Source: Takakia lepidozioides
Taxonomy: Eukaryota; Streptophyta; Takakiopsida; Takakiales; Takakiaceae
NCBI GenBank assembly: GCA_030704615.1
Contig: CM060731.1
Coordinates: 56,276,756-56,340,755 of the forward strand
Reading direction: 5' to 3'
Length of the DNA stretch: 64,000 nt
How positions within the stretch are numbered: the stretch's first letter is position 1; every line of letters begins with the position of its first letter. The notes under the pieces are model-generated. The model worked only from the letters and a program-made list of their open reading frames with translations, ran no database searches and had not been told where the DNA came from. This document shows, piece after piece, positions 58,641-64,000 of the stretch. Both the position numbers and the translations under genes were made by a program.

Positions 58641-58841
58641 TCGGAATTCGCATGAGCGGAAGACGAAATATCATGAGCACGGCTTTCAAAACTACAATTT
58701 CTACTTCAAACAATGAATATTATATTGGTTTTTGTCTGATACATTCCATTAAAATAATGTTTTTTAATGTTTTTTATTTCCAGAATTTGTACTTCTGCTC
58801 ATGAAAACCGATTGTCTTACTACTCCGCTCATGCCGCCCAT

Positions 58842-58855
58842 GCTCATGAAATAGC
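58842..58855 (-). repeat. right terminal inverted repeat
   Basis: GCTCATGAAATAGC, the exact complement of 46947-46960. It is preceded by CTCCGCTCATGCCGCCCAT, which holds the inner inverted motif. Confidence 0.65.
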
Positions 58856-59149
58856 TAACCTCACTAAAACTAGTACATCCAAGTCTCTGAAGTGTGTCTT
58901 GATTGAACCAACCTTAGGGTGCTTAAAAGTTAGGCATTGCTACAAGCCAAGCGTTCCTAGTAGCACCTCCGAGCCAATTGAAGGATTTGTGGGTGCTAAG
59001 ATCCCCTACATAGGTTGGTTGGCCAACCTTGGACAAAGACATAGAGACTGATTGTTTTATGTGGTCAGGCACATTCACTCCAAATGACTCTCCTGCAGCT
59101 CGTGGAGCTGGAAGAACCTCTTCTGCCACTGCTATTATCTGCAAAGCAC

Positions 59150-60356
59150 GAAATCATAGGAACTTGTTTAGACCAGCCCCAAGCTGTCCCTCTCTTCACC
59201 ATAGTATACCTTCAACATGTCGCCATGCACCTCTTTGCCCTTTTCCATGGCTGCCAGGCTTGCACACGTACACAAACATGATGTGGTCGGGCTTCACCCC
59301 TTCGCATACCATTTGCTCATACGTTTCCAAAGCCTCCATCCCACACCCCTGCTGTGCATACCCTGCAATCATCGCGTTCCATGACACCACATCTCATTCA
59401 GCCATACTGTCGAACACTCCCTTTTCATCCTTGATGCTCCCACATTTGCATACATGTCCACTAGGGCAGTGTTCAGGATCATATCTGGTACAATTCCAGC
59501 TTTGACGATGTCGCCATGCACCTCTTTGCCCTTTTCCAGGGCTGCAAGGCTTGCACACACACTGCAAATGCACACAAACGTGATGTGGTCGGGCTTCACT
59601 CCTTCGCACATCATTTGCTCATATGTCTCCAAAGCCTCCATCCCGCGCCCCTGTTGTGCATACCCTGCAAGCATTGCACTCCGCAACATCACATTTTGTT
59701 CAGCCATGTTTTTGAACACTCCCTTTGCATCCTCGATGCTCTCACATTTGGCATACATGTCCACCAGGGCAGTGTTTAGAATGACATCTGGTACAAATCC
59801 AGCTTCGACGATGTCACCATGGACCTCTTTCCCCTTTTCCAAAGCTCCCAGCCTTGCACACGCATTGCAAACACAAACAAACATGATGTGGTTGGGCTTC
59901 ACCCTTCGCGCAGCAGTTGCTCATAGGTCTCCAAAGCATTCCTACCATCCTTGGTAAATCTTGCCAACAATATATTCCACATGATCAAAGATGTTGAGGC
60001 ATTCTGTTGAACACTTGGTGAGCATCCATGATGCTCCCGCACTTAACATACATGTTGACAAAGGTGTTGAAGAGAAAAACATTTGGCGTGAATCCATTTT
60101 GGATAATGTGAGTGTGCACCTGCTTTCTAGCTTCCAGGCCTTTCACCTTGATGCACTTATGCAAGAGACAGACATACGTATCTGAATCTGCTAAAATGCC
60201 TCCTTGGTTTAAAGTGTATAGAGTCTCTTTCAGTCTGCCTGCCTCACAAAGCATCTTCACAGGCCCAGAAGTGCCAGAAGAGGCATTATGGACTCCCTCT
60301 CTTGATCCTCTAGTTCTAGAAGTTGTGTTCATGGTTGAGGTGCCTGATTTTATCAA
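59150..60356 (-). pseudogene. PPR gene, 5' part, decayed
   Basis: The minus strand starts at 60356 with a leader that ends in an N-terminal PPR region (SDTYVCLLHKCIKVKGLEAR, VNMYVKCGSIMDAHQVFNRM). After a frame change near 59960 it continues through two and a half modules of the same type as 7100-9530 (NACARLGALEKGKEVHGDIV, MYAKCESIEDAKGVFKNMAE, GMEALETYEQMMCEGVKPD). It breaks again near 59430 and fades at about 59150 without E or DYW domains. The leader up to residue 30 is Ser/Thr/Arg-rich and might be an organelle transit peptide. Its first part matches the scrap at 46335-46460. Confidence 0.8.
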
Positions 60357-60554
60357 CTATGCCGCTGCAGTTGCTGCCTTTAGATTGTGAGCAGATCACG
60401 TGAGCAGATCACGTGAGCAGAAAATACTGTGAGAATTTTGCTCACGTTCCTTGGAACTAGAATTTAGGGTTGGGCCTATTACCGTGGTCCGTGAACTCCT
60501 AGAATCCCTATTGCCGCTGCTCAAACGGTAGCTACCCTCCCTTTAGTTGAGCAT

Positions 60555-61055
60555 ATACCCATGCAGGTTTCTTGTAGCTATTGATCCACATGAAATCATA
60601 GGTAATCTTGTGCTTGAAATCTGGCCTTCTTGGATGAATCTGTACCCACACTCTACCCCTGCTTCTTCAGCTATCCATGCCTCTGCACAAATCATGCATT
60701 CATCCTTGCCTTGCTTCTAGCAGCTGACAATGACAGTCTAGATTGTTCTAAGAAACACCCAACTCAGCTTATCATACTAGTTCCTATGTTGAATTGCGTT
60801 TGCTACTCTCTGTAATGTAATAGACATTCACCTTTTGGCCTCACCATCACTGGAGCTCGAAAAGTATTCATTCCAGAGCTTCTCCTCATCTCTGTTACCT
60901 GTTTTTCGATACTTTCTTGTTCTCAAATTGGCAATATCATGTCACTCCAAACTAGATTCACTCAACCAGCTAACTTGAAGAATTCAACATGGAAATTTAG
61001 GGCGGATTCTGATAAGAAGGAAAAACAGGGTGAAATGTGTTGAAGAAGGTGCCTT
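60555..61055 (-). repeat. repeats D and E, third copies
   Basis: The minus strand of 60555-60665 matches repeat D (AGAGTGTGGGTACAGATTC at the start). 60860-60985 and 61015-61055 match parts of repeat E. Sequence between them is unique. E runs directly into the LINE piece at 61055, as a fusion. Confidence 0.5.
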
Positions 61056-61930
61056 CATTAGCAGTGATGAGGTTGCGATCAGGATGATGGTGGTGGGAGG
61101 AGGGGCGAGCAATGTGGTTGCGGATGAGGAATAAGGAGGTAAGGCTGTCAGTGAAGATGAAGTATGGGGGGGAAAAGGTATCGAGTAGGAGGAGAGCATC
61201 GTATATGGCCATAAGCTCGGCCCTGAGAATAGTTGTAGGGCCAAGGAGTTTGAGGGCCACCCCTCTCCATGTACCTGCGTGATAGATACCATAGCCTGCA
61301 TTAGTTTGAGTAAGGGATCCATTAGTGTAATGAGAGTTCGCGGGGGGGGGGGGGGTATTTGAGGGGGTAGGATTGCTAATAGAACGAAGGAATGGGGGGG
61401 AGGGGTTTGTTGGTGTGGCCTATGAGAGGCGTTGCAGTGCCTTGATCCAGGCCGCTTTATTTGTTTTAATTTGGGGGAGGAGGGTAGGTATATTTGTACA
61501 ATGGGGGATAGGTGGGTGATGGATGGTGGCCTTTATTTTATGAGTAACGGTGAGTAGGTGTTCTAGTTTGTGGTAGAAATGTGTGGGTATGGCAGCATGG
61601 TGGGGGTTTTGGACGTGCAGGATGCGGATTAGGGTGGGTTCTTTTTGCCTAAGATATTTAGAAAAAAAGAGGGTATGGGTATATTTAAGGTGGTTTGGGT
61701 CAATTGTGGCTAATAGCTTGACCTCCGCAGGGAGACATAGAAGTGGGCGGGAGGTGGTAGGTGTGTTTTGTTGTGTGAGGATGAGAATGGTCGAAGCATA
61801 AGAAAAGGAATGTGCAGCAAATTTGGCCCATTGAAGAGCTTCATGGGTGAGGGGTCCAGATGGGGGGTGAGCGAGACCACGGCCCTCCCAGGTATGTTGG
61901 GTAGCATTACCAGTGGCCCCAAAAATGCAG
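61055..61930 (-). pseudogene. LINE ORF2 fragment with RNase H domain
   Basis: The minus strand from about 61930 encodes a linker (THEALQWAKFAAHSFSYAST, LLCLPAEVKLLATIDPNH, IKTNKAAWIKALQRLS). After a C-run at about 61340-61353 it continues with an RNase H domain: YTNGSL (the usual YxDGS with Asp changed to Asn), LRAELMAIYDALLLL, FIFTDSLTSLFLIRNH and HHHHPDRNLI. It then ends at a junction with repeat E. One TAG (about 61423) and the C-run shift break it. Loss of the first catalytic Asp also argues against function. It would precede the part seen at 44540-45675 in a complete element. Confidence 0.75.
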
Positions 61931-62990
61931 TCCCTATGATGTGGGCTAGCAAAGGTGTTCTACATTGGTTGTGGTCTGATGGAGATGATGACAGACAACT
62001 AGTTGAGCAATTTCTTTGTTTTGTATTGTCTTGGAGCCTAGTTGCACTAGGCCTTCTAGTTACAATCCACCAAAGTATGATGGTGATGTAACCAAACGCA
62101 TGCACTTTTGGAGGCTTGGCTTGGTGGATCCACAGAAGCTGGAGATACTCACTCTTGGTGGTCTTGGTGGTGTCCTCAGTGAGAGAGCTGCCTGCACATG
62201 ACAACATGAGGGAGCTGTCTGCAAGCTATTGCTGAAGAAGCTCGAGCTGAGGCTGAAGCTGCCAAGAAGGCGCTTGACTGCTCTGACATAAACCAAAAGC
62301 CATAATTTGTTGATGAGGTACTAATGTTGCAGGTATAGTTAGGTCTGTAGGTAGCTTGTGTTTACATGTAAGATGTCGATGAGTAAGGTAGATGCTGAAG
62401 ATGTGCATCCCTCACCTGCAAGACCTAGGCTTGGTTCCATCGTAGTTTTGTCAGCTCGCAACAGATGATGCGGGCACCTGTGAGAACATCAACACGTACA
62501 CCAATTACTACAGCCACAGCAAGGGAAGAGTTATCAACCCTCGTGGGTCTAGCAATGAGTTACTAGGAGTTACTATATCAATGGTATAGTATCTGGTAGT
62601 GTCTGGTATCAATGGTATAAGATGCACTCGGGTTGGCAGTAGATGGGTACCAAACTCTGAAGAGCCGATTGAAGAGTCCCGGAGGAGCCAATTGCGGACT
62701 CCCAGGTATGAGGTTCAAAGTTTAAACGTAGTCACCACTTCATGTGTTGTAAACAACATTCGGTACTTTCCTATGTTTTGTTTTGCTTGTTTTATTTTGT
62801 GTTGTTTTGTTTTGTTTTGTTTTTATTTTATTTTATACTTAACCTTGTAAAATTGAAGGGATTTTAGACTCAAACACATTTACAAACATAGCCTTTCACA
62901 TAGCCTTTCACTTCCATTTCTCTCCTCAGCCTTCTTGCTTGTGTTTTAAGTCAAGGATCCAGATACTGAACCATTGATATAGTAACTCTG
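61931..62990. other. non-coding stretch
   Basis: No gene is supported. A TTTTG/TTTTA pentamer-like simple repeat lies at 62780-62840. Short duplicated phrases occur at 62565-62620 (AATGGTATA) and 62885-62912 (CATAGCCTTTCAC). Confidence 0.4.
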
Positions 62991-62991
62991 G

Positions 62992-63960
62992 CTAACATAG
63001 TAACTCTATAAACAAAACGTTGTGCGCTGTTGCGCTTGAGATTAAGGATGTTGTACGTCGGGCTTGAATTGCCTCCTCATTCGATTGAAGGCTTTTGTTT
63101 CTGAATCTATGTTGAATGATCCTGAACCAGTGTTCATAGGTTTGTACCAAAGGACTTTTCTTGCATTTTGTTCCAGCATGTTGAGTATGACGCTGATATG
63201 CCGCTTTTGCCGCGTGATGCAAGTTTCCCATTCCTTGACATGACCAGACAGATAGGCTTCCATACCTTTCAACAAACTACGGGGTGTGCTTGACCAATAC
63301 GTGCTGCAAATTATCAACTTAAACAATTAGCATTGTCATCTATGCTATTTTACTACAAGCATTCCAATCAACTTAAACAATTAGCATTATCATCTATAAG
63401 TGCTATAATTGAAATGCAAAATTTTACTGTAAGCATTCCAATCAATATCAAGGGATGTTTTATATACTCACAATATAGTGTGTAATTGGACCCTCCCCCC
63501 AACTCTTGATGAAAGCGCGTCCGAATTCCTCCACGCATTTCTTATATTCAGCTTTTTGTCCACCGGTGAGTGTAAGGCCAGAAAGATAGGGTCACAATTT
63601 TTCAAATGCAACCCAACATGCTAATCGATTTCTCCTACATGCCCCATCTTTAGTGTGGTTGTGCTCGGACTTTACCACATCAATGTACAACTTGTCGGAA
63701 CCTCCCTCTAAAGTACTCGGTTTAAAGAGTTTGGCAGCATGTGGGCCACTGAACGAAGGTTTGCTGGGGATATTACTCAATTTGCCAGACAGTTGATCAT
63801 CTTTCATGATCTTAACCAAACCACCGTGTGCACCAGTGCTGGACAACACTTTTTCCATTTCAGCAATAGCTAACTCTTGTAATTCTTTTCGCGAATGGTC
63901 CAGACAAACATGAAATGGAGGTGGACCATTTTCTCAATGATCCTATTCATGGCGTGTAAA
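62992..63960 (-). pseudogene. transposon-like gene of unnamed family, decayed, runs off window
   Basis: An upstream exon (about 63905 down to 63472) has GGLVKIMKDDQLSGKL, SFSGPHAAKLF and, after a TGA at 63592-63594, PYLSGLTLTGGQKAEYKK and EFGRAFIKSWGEGPITHYI. It ends at a donor (TATATT|GTGAGT). The next exon (acceptor at about 63306, GATAATTTGCAG) has HVLVKHTP, a TAG, then FVERYGSLSVWSCQGMG and ATAAxQR-like TQH, ending near 62992. The string 'ITHY-H-L-HTP-F-E-GSL-WS-QGME' is a layout I associate with transposon-encoded proteins of plants and marine animals, but I cannot name it. Both stops would fit C-to-T change (CGA to TGA, CAG to TAG). The 5' end lies beyond the window. Confidence 0.5.
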
Positions 63961-64000
63961 GTGCAAATATGCACTCTTTCAATGGGGATGGGCAATACTG

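Larger units (their letters stand above)
46947..58855. mobile_element. 11.9-kb DNA transposon with methyltransferase and SWIM transposase genes
   Basis: The ends carry a perfect 14-bp inverted repeat: GCTATTTCATGAGC at 46947-46960 and its complement at 58842-58855. A second inverted motif, CATGAGCGGA, lies just inside each end (46979-46988; complement at about 58823-58832). Between them are two divergent genes, a ParB-methyltransferase gene (-) and a SWIM-domain MULE/KDZ-like transposase (+), plus a small ORF. GGCGCC palindrome arrays lie at 49590-50540 and 58310-58640. No convincing target duplication was seen, so the exact ends could be a few bases off. This copy is probably immobile because the transposase frame is broken. 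Relatedness to the KDZ (Kyakuja-Dileera-Zisupton) group is inferred from the SWIM finger and Cys/His-rich region. Confidence 0.65.

Noticed and set aside
46941-58863. An 8- or 9-bp target duplication flanking the 11.9-kb element
   Set aside because: I compared flanks at several possible end positions and found no matching direct repeat, so none is claimed.

Overview
The window looks like nuclear DNA of a large-genome land plant, most likely a seed-free one (lycophyte, fern or bryophyte grade). The reasons are pentatricopeptide-repeat (PPR) genes of the plant DYW type, spliced genes with GT-AG introns, chromodomain Ty3/gypsy retrotransposons primed by initiator tRNA-Met, SINEs, LINEs and MITEs. 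There is no sign of a bacterial or organellar segment. I cannot name the species from sequence alone.

Only one gene reads as an ordinary host gene: a fatty acid 2-hydroxylase with a fused N-terminal cytochrome b5 domain (35846-40578, +, eight exons in consistent phase, but with one in-frame TAG). Almost everything else is mobile or repetitive. From left to right: a coiled-coil gene and a truncated hAT-like (BED/DUF659) gene on the minus strand, each with a long array of short palindromes upstream (1-6935); a decayed PPR-DYW gene built from near-identical 300-bp units (7100-10387); non-coding DNA and a SINE (10388-12930); a complete LTR retrotransposon with 5-bp target duplication GATCT that split an older repeat and carries protein-kinase-like gene copies (13318-19734); a third kinase copy and a fragment of a DNA methyltransferase gene with its palindrome array (19926-21300); a broken Ty3/gypsy pol with a dUTPase-like domain (21949-24755); PPR, integrase, SINE and simple-repeat debris (24756-35845).

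After the hydroxylase gene come a SINE split by a hAT MITE, a nested inverted-repeat cluster, a LINE 3' part and a second hAT MITE (40735-46212). The centre of interest is an approximately 11.9-kb element at 46947-58855 with 14-bp terminal inverted repeats. It holds two divergent genes: a nine-exon minus-strand gene joining a ParB/Srx-like domain to an N4-cytosine/N6-adenine type DNA methyltransferase, and a plus-strand MULE/KDZ-like transposase with a SWIM zinc finger. A third small ORF lies between them. A GGCGCC-centred palindrome recurs in an intron of the methyltransferase gene, in its coding exon 1, downstream of the transposase, and next to the second methyltransferase fragment at 20.5 kb.

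The last part (58856-64000) has a minus-strand PPR pseudogene, a LINE fragment and a decayed multi-exon gene of an unnamed transposon-like family. A recurring theme is premature stop codons that fit C-to-T change, as expected for methylated, silenced plant transposons. The working model, which is inference, is that the transposase moves the element while the element-encoded methyltransferase modifies or marks its own palindromic sites. In this copy the transposase is dead but the methyltransferase is nearly open.
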